Below are positions 1-15,000 of a stretch of 64,000 nucleotides of DNA, piece by piece. The notes under the pieces were generated by a model. It had not been told where the DNA came from. It did no database searches and saw only the letters and a list, made by a program, of their open reading frames with translations. Origin of the DNA: Lucifuga dentata (Eukaryota; Chordata; Actinopteri; Ophidiiformes; Bythitidae); the NCBI GenBank assembly GCA_014773175.1, contig VXCM01000477.1, positions 313,249-377,248 on the forward strand, in the 5' to 3' direction. The position numbers and the translations under genes are program-made. How positions within the stretch are numbered: position 1 is the first letter of the stretch; each line of letters opens with the position of its first letter.

Positions 1-61
1 TTGCTGAAATTAGCCTACCTAACTCATCCTGTGTGCTTTGCACTTATGCATACTCTGTAAG

Positions 62-85
62 GTAAGGTAAGGTAAGATAAGGTAA
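62..85. repeat. Short (GGTAA)n tandem repeat
   Basis: About four to five copies of GGTAA, one varied to GATAA, run directly into the interspersed repeat that follows. It is simple-sequence DNA with no further role visible. Confidence 0.8.
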
Positions 86-160
86 AATTTATTTATAGAG
101 CACCTATCAAGAGCAAAACTCACAAAGTGCTTCACAATAAAAGAAAATTAGACGCCTACA
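85..160. repeat. Teleost interspersed repeat fragment
   Basis: The segment contains the pattern AATTTATTTATAGAGCACC followed by ACAAAGTGCTTCACAATAAA. This is the recognisable head of a repeat scattered widely in teleost genomes. A related but longer copy lies at 24461-24680. I see no coding capacity and cannot assign a superfamily from sequence alone. Confidence 0.55.
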
Positions 161-505
161 GGCCTGCCAGCAGCTACAACAGAACAGTCTCCTGTTGAGA
201 CTAAGAGGCCGACAGCGTAGCAAGCAATGCTAATACTAGCAAACATGAGCCAAAATTATATCAGTTTGCAAATTATTTACATTGGACAGAGGAACTGCCA
301 AAGACACAGTGTGTTGTAGCTGTGAGATGTGTATTTGCACTTTCTGGTCAGAGAGGAAGCTTGTTGGATGTGTGAGTTGTAAATTAAGAAATCCATTTCC
401 TACACAGTCAATGAGGTATTACTTGGATGTTTTGGTTTGCTTAGTTTGAGAACCATAGTGTTTGGGTGTAAAGTTGTAGATTTTAGCTGTTTGTCTTTCC
501 TACAG

Positions 506-1979
506 CGGTAGAGGTCGGACCTCAGCCACATGGAGTTGTCAGAGCTGACATTTTTAACCTGATGAAAGAAGCAGTGGAACTCATAACAGACTGGATTCAG
601 AAGTTTAATTCTGGTAAGAAAACAGCCTCTGGGTATTTACAGTAAATGATATTTGTAAATGTTCAACTGTAAAAACTGTTTTACAAGTCCTGCCAAGTCC
701 TACTTAACTAAAAGTAAATAACTATTAGTAGTAAAACCAGTCAGAAACCAGACTGTTGGATGAAAAACATTTTGGGAATTTTTGTTGATCAGTTGTAAGA
801 AAGAAAAATATGGAAAGAAGGAGCTAAGCAGAAAAGAAATGAATCTGATAGTAGTGATATTTTATGATCTAACTTCATACTTTGAATTATACTTCAATAG
901 AGTACTTGACTCAATGTACTTTTTACTTTCCATCTCCACGTACTACAGGATGTACATTTGAAGGAGGTGAAGTGGAGGCATACAATTATGTGAAGATCAT
1001 CGATTACCCCAGAGACCCGATCACACATGAAATCACCGCTGCCATACACCCTCACCTACAGGTAGAGTACAAGGCTATTACAACGTTGTGTATTCCAACA
1101 GGACCATAACCTCACATGGCTTGGTGTAGCGCTCTCTCTCTTTTTGAAAGAAACTGTTGACACTAGATCTGTAAGTGTTTCTCTGCATGTACATAAAGAA
1201 GCCATGTTTGTTTATTGGCTAATCAAATAACGAACATGAAAGATCAGAATTCAGAATAAATTTCATCTTATGTTTTAGCTTATTATAAAAAACGGACAAT
1301 GTCCATATATATATATATACAGAATTATTATATTTATTATATATAAATTATTATAAAAAATAAAAATCAAATAAAATGACATTTGATAAAGAAAAATAAA
1401 GAGCGCACATAATGAACTGCCAAAAGCAATAAACACACACACATCAGTAAAAAGGTCTCTGTACAAAAATGCTTAAAGATGCCGTTTAAAACAGTTCACA
1501 CTGCTGGCTGACTTGTTCTGACTTGGCAGACCCTGATCACATCTAAGAGTCAGGAGTAGAATCAATCCTGTATTTTACGGGCAGGACAGGGCAGATGTGC
1601 ACTGTGTGTGTGTTCTTCATAAAAGAGAACCTGCCACAATATTTCCATTTTAAATTTACATTCATTTATTCAACAACAGAAAGCAACCAATTTGGCAGAA
1701 AATTGATGCTTTTGATGATATGACATACAGTATTTCCATTCAAAAGCTGGACTTCTAAGCAACGATTCACCTGTCATCCTTTTCTAGGATAATGACTTCA
1801 GTCTCCTCAGAACAGGCGACCCAATGTTCCAGTCATTTTTGGGGGAGACTGTGACGTATGAGGGAGAAGAACTCTATCCTTTCTTTGTGAATGAATGTGC
1901 CTACTATGAGAAGAATATTGCTTTCCATTTAAGCCGGAAGACCACTTTCTCCATCCCATCCATAAGTGTGAAGGAGTGA
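506..1979 (+). CDS. acy3: Aspartoacylase family protein, probably ACY3 (C-terminal part, three exons)
   Basis: Three exons with clean AG/GT borders are seen: 506-613, 949-1061 and 1788-1979, ending in TGA. They join in frame and give the last 136 residues. ACY3 and ASPA are zinc-dependent deacylases that remove the acyl group from N-acyl amino acids (ACY3: N-acetyl aromatic amino acids and mercapturates; ASPA: N-acetylaspartate). The first exon opens with V-E-V-G-P-Q-P-H-G; by recollection of the family this Glu matches catalytic Glu178 of ASPA. The last exon carries the conserved FVNE-x-AYYEK block. The ending (TFSIPSISV) resembles ACY3 more than ASPA, so I favour acy3, but an ASPA-like paralogue is possible. 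The N-terminal zinc-binding exons lie left of the window. It converges with cldnd1. Confidence 0.82.
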
Positions 1980-3682
1980 GAGCACAGAGGGAGAATTGCA
2001 ATTAAGTGCTTAATTAAGTGAAATGCAATTAAATGCTTAATTTTAATCATATCAAAATGACAAAAAAAAAAAAAAAANAAAAAAAAAAAAAAAAAGTAAT
2101 TCACATAAGGAAATACAGTATAGTGATTAAATATGCTACAGGTTCTGGACCAACATGAACTCCTGTGCAATGTAATACAATCAAACTGTTCTATCTCTGT
2201 CAAACTAGTTCTATTGTAAGCATATTTTTGTTCTTGTTCTACTGTGGCAAAACGCAAAATCTAATCTATTAGGTTCAAACGCTTTGCAAATCAGGCTTCC
2301 AGTGGAACAGCCAGCAAAACATCAGTGTTTTTATGATGTTTATGACTCAGCTTCCTGGTGTGAATGTGGCGTGACTGTGTATGTTCAGCCAAAATCCTAC
2401 GCCAGTGTTTTTATAAACAAAATATATAATAATAATTTTTTAAAAGCATATGGCCACATGAAGCAACTTTACACTTTTCCTTGCAAAGAGAACACAAAAC
2501 AACCAGAGTCTGCACATATCAAATGTATTATTACACAAACAAGAAAGTACAGTGTGTCTTGGAATACACAAAACATTTACAAAAGCCAGAATGTATAAAC
2601 ATCCCACATATAACAATATATTGTGACATGAAAAACATCACAATCTGTATTTTGGCATGAAAGAAATATGCATTTTAGGAAAAGAAGCATTAGAATCTCA
2701 CTTTTAAACCCTAATCTGTTCACAAAAATTAAGTGTATGATAGATTTGGGAGAATTTACACATGGAAATAAAGATTTTGTTAAAACAAAATTTATTTTAG
2801 AGGTACTGTAATATATTGTTTAATTTCCTTTGTAAAAATAATAAAATGTTTGTTTTTTTAAATCTGAAAATCTGCATTTATAAATGTGAAATTTGGCGAT
2901 TCTAATTAAAAAGTTAAGTTTTCCTGTGAGCTCATGTTTCTGTTATTCCGAAGAAAACCAAACAATGCATGCTTCCAAAATAAGAAAAACGTTCATCACC
3001 ATATCATTGATAAAAGTGTGAAAATTTTGCCAAACATGGACTTATGACGAAGAAAATGACAAAGATGCATTCAGTGATGCAATGGTTTGTGAGCAAATGC
3101 AAAAGTTCCTGTTTTTAGTACCAAAGAAGTGCAAAAAGGCTTGGTGCTGTAGCAGTGACAGTAAACAGTAAATGTGAAACTGTAATGGCAGCAGTATAAA
3201 AGAATGAAATCTAATATTAAGAAGATGTCACAGGTTTGCTGGTGTGGCATCAAATCAACTTTTAACATTCAAATTAAACATATTTATAAATATTAATTTA
3301 TAAATGTGCCTCAGAATGGAGGATGAGTGGTTACATTTTAGTGAAATTTAGTCGCAAACACACCACAAACCCAAAACAACAAATACCACAGATGAGTGAA
3401 ATATCAGCTCAAAAGGCATAAACATAAACAGCAAAGGCTCCGTTTATGCAAAATGTATAAAATAGAAAAGGAAAAACAAAAAAACAACTAATGTCAGGCT
3501 TTTATATATGTATTTTTGTTTTTTCATTCCATAATCCATCAAATTAGCCTGACTTGGATAAGTAAAGGTTTGAAATATACCAAAGTTTGAATTACCTTAA
3601 AAAAAAAAACTAGAACTGAATAAGGTCAGGGTGATGAGCGGTTTTAGAAGCAATGGCAAGAGAAAAGAAGGCAATGAAGTGC

Positions 3683-3720
3683 TACACACACAAACACACA
3701 CACACACAAACACACACACA
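3683..3720. repeat. Interrupted (CA)n microsatellite
   Basis: CA dinucleotides interrupted by CAAA units. Ordinary simple-sequence repeat. Confidence 0.9.
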
Positions 3721-3849
3721 TAAATAACAAATTAGCCATAAAATTTGGATGATATAAAAACCTTTGGGTAAGTTATAGATTAGTGTGCTACAAACAAAGT
3801 CAGATGTCGTAACTGAAAATGAATCAACTCATATTTATAAGAGCACTTA

Positions 3850-4347
3850 TCATTCAGTGTGTTTACATGCACCTCAATAAACAGGTTATGATCGGTGCAT
3901 GGCCAATAAACGGATTACTCAAGTGTGTCATGTAAATGTGTTACTCCGTTTATGAGAAATCCGTTTACCTGACCTAGGTTATGCGATTATGAATTGCCAT
4001 GTAAACGCTTAACCAGTTTATGATTGGTATATTGACACTGTGCATGCCTCACTGGCCCCGCCGGCTTCTGTGGAGCAACACATATCAGCCATAGTATATT
4101 CTGTGTATGAATTAAGTAACAAAAACTGATAAAAGCACTACAAAAATAAAAATACTTAACAAATCAATTGCTAATAGCAGCTAGCTACATGCAGCTACTG
4201 TTTTGTTTATTTGTCATGTAGGGTCACTTCCTGATTTTGCACGTCTATGATGACTTCCTTTAATAAACTGATAGTTTACCAGATTACTCTTAACTCATGT
4301 AAACGCCTTACAACGATTATCACTGTGCATGTAAACACGCTGAATGA
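3850..4347 (+). mobile_element. Miniature inverted-repeat transposable element, copy 1
   Basis: The two ends form near-perfect 23-bp inverted repeats whose core is CAGTGTGTTTACATGCAC (one mismatch between arms). Inside are repeated sub-motifs such as AATAAACGGATTACTC and the central GTTGCTC/GGAGCAAC region. A second, longer copy lies in opposite orientation at 35755-36324. There is no open frame that could encode a transposase, so the element is non-autonomous. I could not define a target-site duplication because the flanks continue the palindrome. The superfamily is therefore undecided. Confidence 0.8.
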
Positions 4348-4455
4348 CTGACAGCTGCAGATGGGCAAATTGGTTTCTGGCTTTTTGTGTGTAGGAACGT
4401 CAGAAGAGCGGCAGGTATGTTACTGTAAGTACATTACTGTTTGAGAATCGAGTGT

Positions 4456-7883
<3,428 letters not shown>

Positions 7884-7918
7884 GGTGACAGCGAATGCAG
7901 CTCAATCTGAGCCAGTGT

Positions 7919-9081
7919 CTGCAGGGAGGAAAAAGGAAAATGTTGCAGTCAAGTACTTGTGTGGGACAAAAGAGATTTTCAATTGGTGTTTTAGCAACAT
8001 AATGTCTGTCAACTAGGGTCTCCTAGCTTTGTGTTCTATTTAATCAAACTGCTTCTGAGCTGAATTTTGACCAGCGTTATCCCAAGAAGGGCCATCATCA
8101 CTGATTCTAACATCACTCCCCAATGTTCTAGATTAATGAGGTGACTTTAGCCTAAATGCATCAGTGGTTGCCTGTAGTGATGCAGTTGTTAAAAACAAAA
8201 AGGGATCAGCTGTCCCCTATAAAATTTATGGTACTGAAATATCAGCTGAATAACTCTTGTTAGTGATAGACTTTTGTGAAACTCTGTCACTACCAAGGGA
8301 TATTCGGCTGAGTGTTCAGTTTTAGCATGATGGTAGGAACTTGATTTACATCACAGTTGAAATGTGACTGAATATTTGTTTTTAGGAATAGTTTCACTCA
8401 AGCCCAAGACACCAAGACAGATTCAGAAAGTTTGCATTCAAATGCTAATGATAAAAGATAACAAAAGTCATTCATGGGCAAAACATCTGCTTTCATCTTG
8501 TTTTAATAAAATATTTTAGCTCGAATACAAACACAAGGCACAACTGTGAACATATTTGACGGAGGCACAAAAACACACTGACTTCAAACGTAATAAAAAT
8601 AAAGAAGTACACACAAAAACACGCTAATCTTTATCAGCTACAAAACTTTAAATATGAGCAATGTTCTTAGAACCTTTATGTTTTTAGAAACCTTTAGCAA
8701 ACAGCAACAAATGCAGGCTAAAATCGCCAGATACGTAGTCACACCTAGCAAGGAAAATAATAGACTCGCTGGAATATTGATGCAGTTTATAATAAATATT
8801 AGCTGGTTTACATCGTATTCTGATTACGTATCGTTGCCGTTAATCTAATAATTACAACAACACGGTACTATAAACTGACAATATGTAACTCTCTCAAATT
8901 CCTAATAACAAAGATAGCTAATTTAGTTTAGCCTTTCAATTTCGCATCTTACCAGCTAGCTAACTGATCTTCGCTAATGCTAATTGTAATGATACTTTAA
9001 ATGTATTGTGTAATTTATGCAAAATTAAACTACTTCACAATTCAAATCGCAGTTATGCAGCTGAAAGTGTTATATTTTTAC
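7919..9081 (-). other. cldnd1 intron 1
   Basis: This is the intron between the non-coding first exon (donor at 9081/9080, CGACGAG|GTAAAA on the minus strand) and the ATG exon (acceptor CCCTGCAG before 7918). It is AT-rich and I see no gene in it. Confidence 0.6.
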
Positions 9082-9140
9082 CTCGTCGTTGGTCAAAACT
9101 TCATAATAGTAGCGATATTTTTTTCTACTAAATATCCAGC
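9082..9140 (-). other. cldnd1: cldnd1 non-coding first exon (5' end approximate)
   Basis: A minus-strand donor at 9082/9081 follows a segment just downstream of a promoter-type element. It is the most plausible 5'UTR exon for cldnd1 because the ATG exon itself starts at a splice acceptor. The transcription start is not visible, so the right boundary is a guess. Confidence 0.45.
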
Positions 9141-9148
9141 AGGGCCAA

Positions 9149-9246
9149 ACTTCTTCTTCTACTACTGTTGTCGTGCATTCTTCTTCGTTTGATTTAATGG
9201 TTGCTGGAAAACAGCACTAAGGTGCTTTACCGCCACTACCGCCATG
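9149..9246 (-). promoter_or_regulatory. Promoter-associated teleost repeat element upstream of cldnd1
   Basis: Read on the minus strand it runs GGTAGTGGCGGTAAAGCACC, then TTAGTGCTGTTTTCCAGC, then CATTAAA, then GAAGAAG repeats. The same order of blocks is found on the plus strand at 18861-18940, next to ccdc86. Similar sequences are, from memory, common at teleost housekeeping promoters. It lies immediately upstream of the inferred first exon of cldnd1. Confidence 0.6.
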
Positions 9247-9250
9247 GATG

Positions 9251-10314
9251 AGTATAGAAAATTTTATCAAAAGTCAGAATTTTCTCAAGTATCTGAATAA
9301 AATATTTGTACTCTCTGGTCCAAGATTAAATAAAATATAGATAATAATAAATATAGTTCATAAAAACGGTAAAATACTAGCAAATATTGGCACTGCCATA
9401 CATTCCAGTGATGCCTTTACTTGACAATATAGACCAGATTAATGTCTGCCTGTTAAAATTAAAGCTTTATTCAGTTAATGTCATAATCTCAATTGACATG
9501 ACATTCTGTCCTGTGGTCCTCCTTCCTACTAACATTGTTATACCCAATAATGAATGAAGTCTTTCCAAATCATATATATTTTGCTTTAATTTTTATAATA
9601 GATGTAAAACAATGTATAAAATCATTATAAATTAACAATTAACGGAGGCTATATAACTCCAGTTCCAAAATGTATCTGTCACACAAAGGATAGTTTTATA
9701 ATATAAAATATTGTATTTCTCCAATGTAATTTCCAGATTACAATAGTACATTCTTGAAATGACAGTTTAGTGTTTCAGCAGTGCTTCGTTTGGTAATATT
9801 CCCTTCATAATCAAAATTGCAGAGGTTTTGAATTGACTGAAATAAGGAGACTCACTGAGGTAGGGAGATCCAACACTGACATGATGGTTAAGCCATAATA
9901 TACTGTACATCCATCAATTTCTACTACTTATCCGGGTCCGGGTCGCAGTGGCAGCAGAGACTGAGCAACTCAGCCCATGTCTCGCTGTCTTTGGTTAGGT
10001 TCTCCACCTCAACCTGGGGGATCCCAATACGTTCCCAAGCCAATTGAATATATTCACCATTTTACTACATTATAGTAAATCACTGATGCCACATCCAAAA
10101 AAACATTCTCAACCTCTTTTCACTTATTACATAAAAATCTATATTCTGGATGTATCTCAGAAGCATAGTTACATACAGATTTCACTTTAAGGGTTACATC
10201 AATTCCACTTTTGAAAAATCAAACATAAGTGCATTTCAGAATATGTGCTGTTTGGAACTGCACATCAGTGATTAGTGCAAATTGATTCCTTTTGTGTAAT
10301 TATAGTTACACTTA
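9251..10314. other. Region downstream of glb1: 3'UTR and repeats
   Basis: It should hold the glb1 3'UTR on the minus strand. An AATAAA (plus-strand TTTATT, 9466-9471) could be its polyadenylation signal. A repeat fragment lies at 9910-10047. I see no other gene. Confidence 0.45.
9910..10047. repeat. Teleost interspersed repeat fragment (CTTATCCGGGT type)
   Basis: The order CCATCAATTTCTACTACTTA, TCCGGGTCCGGGTCGCAG, GGGGGATCCCAATACGTTCC is a degraded copy of a repeat abundant in teleost genomes. I cannot assign its class from sequence alone. Confidence 0.6.
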
Positions 10315-11974
10315 TCACAACAAATCATCCTTTTTAAATAGTTTCATCTGCTGCTTGGAGTCAGAGTAGAGTGTGGCATTCAGGATAGGGGTGTCAGTAA
10401 ACTCCACAGTGCAGGGTCCTGAGGTGCAGGGAGCCACTTCCAGCTCGAGGACAGTCACATTGTTGGGTGCAGCCGTGGTGAGGATGCTGGCAGGGACAAA
10501 AAGTGTTATCTGAGGACCTCGGCTGGGCCAGTAACGTCCCAGGTTGAAGCCATTAATCCAAACCTGCCCCTGAAAAACAAAATTCACAAAGACAGGTTAA
10601 TCAGTTTTAATCTGTGAAGTTTAGGAATATCTTTGTTTTATTAAAAGGTAAAATTACATTCCAAAAATAAATAAAAAAAATAACTTAAACAACCATCAGA
10701 TGTATCTGTATGGTCTTGACCTATATGAATAGCCAATAAATTTGGGACCCTTTATCAATTGTCAGTAAACTTGTAATTTTAACCATGCCAATGTAAACTG
10801 AACTGAGAGGAGAGAAAAAAAAATTTCAAAATGAAAAATACCATTGTAACAATGATTCCATGGAAACACATGAAACTGAAACCCATTTGATACGACTATT
10901 GTCTCCTGAAAGGAATCATATCAAATGCTGACAACAGTCATATCAGAGCCAAAGTACACCAAGTGCCAAATCGGGTTTCTGCCACCTGGCAAGGAATTAC
11001 AATGCAAAATTTTAGTTATTTTTCACTGTAGGAGGCTAAATGCACATATTGCTGCTTTAGGTCATGATATTTTATCATCAGATTTAACCTTTGTGCTCAG
11101 TAAAAAGCAGTAACAACCAAACAAATTCAACAATTTTGGGCTAGAGTGAAGCCTGGTCCCCAACCTAATGGACTTGTTCTTGTGAATTCAGTGGCAGAAG
11201 AAGCTCTAAGACCAACACTGGAGGACTTTGGTAGAGTGAGAGTAGAAGAAGAAGAAGACTGTCTCAGCTTCCAGGAACTGAGGTGAGTGGTGCAGCAAAG
11301 CAAGCAAAAATGCTCAAAAATGGTGACAGTAGAACAAAGAAGTGAAATTAGTAGCATTTAGTGGAAATTGAATTAATGCTTCATTAAATAAGTGCTGATA
11401 TTATGCTTGTAGTTTATCAGGCTTAGTCTTAGAAAGTGTCATCAGGTTTGGAATATCAGCATGGTACAGCAACTTCACACTACAATTATAAACCAGACTA
11501 GCTAATCTAATCAAGACAGCTAGGTGATTGGAAGTAAGCAGTATCAACCCCTTCAGCCAGAGCATGAGCAGCTAAGTCATCAAACATGCCCAGAGAATAC
11601 TATTAGATCCTACACGTCATTCACCCAGAGTACCAGCTGCTACCTTCAGGCATATGCTACAGGGTTCCCAGATTTAAACAGGTTCCCAAATTTAAATGCA
11701 ACCACTTGAAACACTTATTTTTCCCCAAATCAATTCAGATGCTAAATAATAATTCTGGACAACTGACGGTTCCAACAAGATAGCATTGGAAAGATACTTG
11801 ATAGAACCTTTGTACAACTGGCTGGTATTTGTCAATATAAACACCTTGACAAAACCGAGGTCTCCGTTGCTTGAAGTTGCCATATAACCATTCAATTCTC
11901 TTAAATAAATCTGTAATGCCACAGAAATATTGCCTTTTCTACATTTTTTTTCATATAAGCCCCTGAGATCAATG

Positions 11975-12008
<34 letters not shown>

Positions 12009-15000
12009 NATGTAAAGGTAACATGCCTTCCTCCAATTGGGCAGCTTGATGTAAGTGTCCTGAGGCAGGTCTGGAATGCCATCAGGAATAATGAAGCTGC
12101 CTTTGTAGAAAGCTGGAGGCGAGAGAGAAGCAGGCTGAGGTGGATCTGCCATTGTGACCTCTGTTTCCTCGAGCAGACCCTGATTGACCGCTTCATCGAT
12201 ACTCAGACTATACATGGTCCAGTCGGTAAGCGGGTCTGTCCCCAGAGTCAGGTTAGACACCAAACCCTTTTCAGTAAAGAGCACAAACACAAGAGAGCAG
12301 TGAGGGGAGGTCAAACCAAGAAAGCCTTAACAATTTTTTGTAATATGAGTGAAATTCATATTGACGCCGGAACAATAAAGGAGTTGTATTTTATAGTGCA
12401 TGACACATAGGCTCTCATTTAATCCAGTCTCACTATATGAATTCCTGAAATAAAACATGTATTCTACATCAATAAAGCCTTGTGATATTGGGTGCTTTTC
12501 ACTTTAAATGATAAAATTTGAAATGTTAAAAACCTTAAAGTCATTGATGTCTTTTCCATAGTTGATTCGGCCCATGTTCTCCACTAGGATGTCCACCTGA
12601 CTGCCTTCCTCTCCAGTCACGTTGATGGTTATGATTTTGTTTCTTTCAAGAATTCCTACAGCCACCTTGAGAAAAAAAAATCAGAATGATTATGACAGTA
12701 CAACCCAATTCACAGAAGAAATAATCAGAATTTACTCATCAACATAAACCAGCTTGGATGAAACCGGACATCACCAGACTGCACTTGTACATCTCTAACT
12801 GATCAAGTGATAATGAGCAATGAACAATGATTAAATCTGTGACATCAGACCAAGAATGAATTGTGTACAACTTCTCATAAGGCACTGACAGACTTACCCC
12901 ATCCACAGACACGTACGCTCTGTCATGGATTCCGTTCAGTGGGGACGACAGTGGAGTTGGTGTGCTGCAGTTTATAGGCAGTTTGGTCCTGTAGAGCACA
13001 AAGCCGAAGGCCTGCAGGATAGAGAGTAAATGGCTTTATTAAAGTACAGTAAAGTAAACTAAATACATCACCAAAAAAAAAAAGACCCAAACTGCAGTAA
13101 TTACCATTACTACATCAAAACAGAAATACATTAAACAATACCTGATTCAGTTCAATGAAATTCTGAGGATACACTCTTTTGACAGGACCAGAGAATGACA
13201 GTTTTTCTAAGGCATCTGATATTGTCTGGAGCTGCAGGGTCAGAGTTTTACATGTTAAAGTCTATTCATTACTTTTAAAATCATGTAATAACAGTCTTTC
13301 AGAAATAAGGTGTAATCAACAGTATGCAATTACATTCATTCCTTCAAATTCAGTGGAAGATTATGGAAACGTAGCATAAACAGAGTGCCTACCTTTGTCA
13401 TTTTTACTTCCCCATATGCATATTTCGGAGTTGTTGGTGGTACTGGTCCCTCTGGGATCTTATGATACTATTGTGTGAAGATGCAATAATTATTCAAGAT
13501 GACATACAATATACTGTACATGAGCTAAAAATGCATATTTAAGAAGGCTAAGACTTAAAGGACCATACCCATTTTCCAAAACATACTGCAAAAAAAAAAA
13601 AAAAATNAAAAAAAAAAAAAAAAATCAACTTGTAAAAACTTGAAACATGCTTGTGATAGGTAATCCATCACAACAAACAAGATGTCTATTCAATTTTCTG
13701 TCGAAGTAACTTTATTTAACTGGTCCAAACCGAGCTGCACGGATGAAAATGCAGCTTCATCTGTACTTACTGGGCTCAAACAGGCAAAACCACCATTACA
13801 GCCCTTTATACATTAATCTTCTTCTTCTTCTACATTAATAATACATTAATAGTGTTGCTACAAATCTCACTTCCTGTCCAATAAAGTGATATTTAAATGC
13901 AACATTAGAGGCCTGAATTATGCATGTACCATTTTGATCACCTCACGAATGACAAAGTACTTCTCTGTGAGGTCTCCTGCTTCTGTCAGAGGGGCATCAT
14001 AGTCGTAGCTGGTGGGCTGTGGAGAATATGGCATATTGGCACCTGAGAGTAACAGGAGGAAACACATGGGTTAGGATTAGGATGAGCTTTTTTTTTTTTT
14101 TTTTTTTAAATCATTTAATCATTTCAGGACAAGAAGATATCATGACAACATACATAAAATTTTGGGTACACAAAGTAAATCAAAGCTCATTAAGGAGCTC
14201 ATCTTGTCAAATCATTCTGTTTAAGTGCGCTCACCATTCCAATATCCAAAATTTGTCCCTCCTATGAACATATACCTGAGAGAGAAGAGGAATGACAATG
14301 TGATATACAGCAAACTTTAGAAAAAGCCTTTGATAAACTTTGTTTTACTCTCAGAATTCTTCAATGGGGGTCTAAAACTCTCTTAGACATCTGTAGACTC
14401 ACAGGTTAACATTTGCTCCCAGGAGCAGCATCTCGCTGAGGGATTTGGCCACTATGGAAGATGGTACAACAGCATGACGATGGCCCCAGTGGTCCAGCCA
14501 GCCAGTGTAGAATTCAGAGTTTACCTGTAGTACAGAAGGCAAAGGTAAGAGAAAACTTGGTGAAGAGTCAGCAAAAGAGAGTACCAGACATACTGAGCAG
14601 AGTACTTGCCAAAGGTCCGTGGGGTTCTGCATGTCTCTGTGCATCAAAGGCAGCAGATACATTTCCACCTAACAGAGCCAACAGACAAGAACATGTATTA
14701 CTGCTCCACAGATATCAAAAAAAAAAAAACTTCCTCATGACTTTAATCTGAAATGTCATAAAGAGCCACTGCGGAGAAAATTGTAATCACAAAAAAATTA
14801 AACACATAATGTATTTAATTTCATGTTTCTTTCAAAAATCAACCATACTTGAAGATATCAACATATAAAACAGACCCTATACTTAAACAATGATTCTTAA
14901 AGCCTTCAATATGAAACAAATGTTCACTTCTAGATATGAAAGATTGCAATAGCAGGCTAATATGAGGGTTAAATATGATATGGTTGATATGGGTGATGTG

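Larger units (their letters stand above)
1980..4455. other. Intergenic space between convergent acy3 and cldnd1
   Basis: This AT-rich stretch should hold the 3'UTRs of both convergent genes. It contains a poly-A run broken by an N at 2078, a (CA)n microsatellite near 3683, and a 498-bp miniature inverted-repeat element at 3850-4347. The open frames here are short and AT-driven and show no family resemblance. Confidence 0.7.

Noticed and set aside
3841..3857. An 8-bp hAT-type target duplication at the CAGTG-ended miniature element
   Set aside because: The flanks are inverted, not direct, repeats at both copies, so a hAT assignment is not supported.
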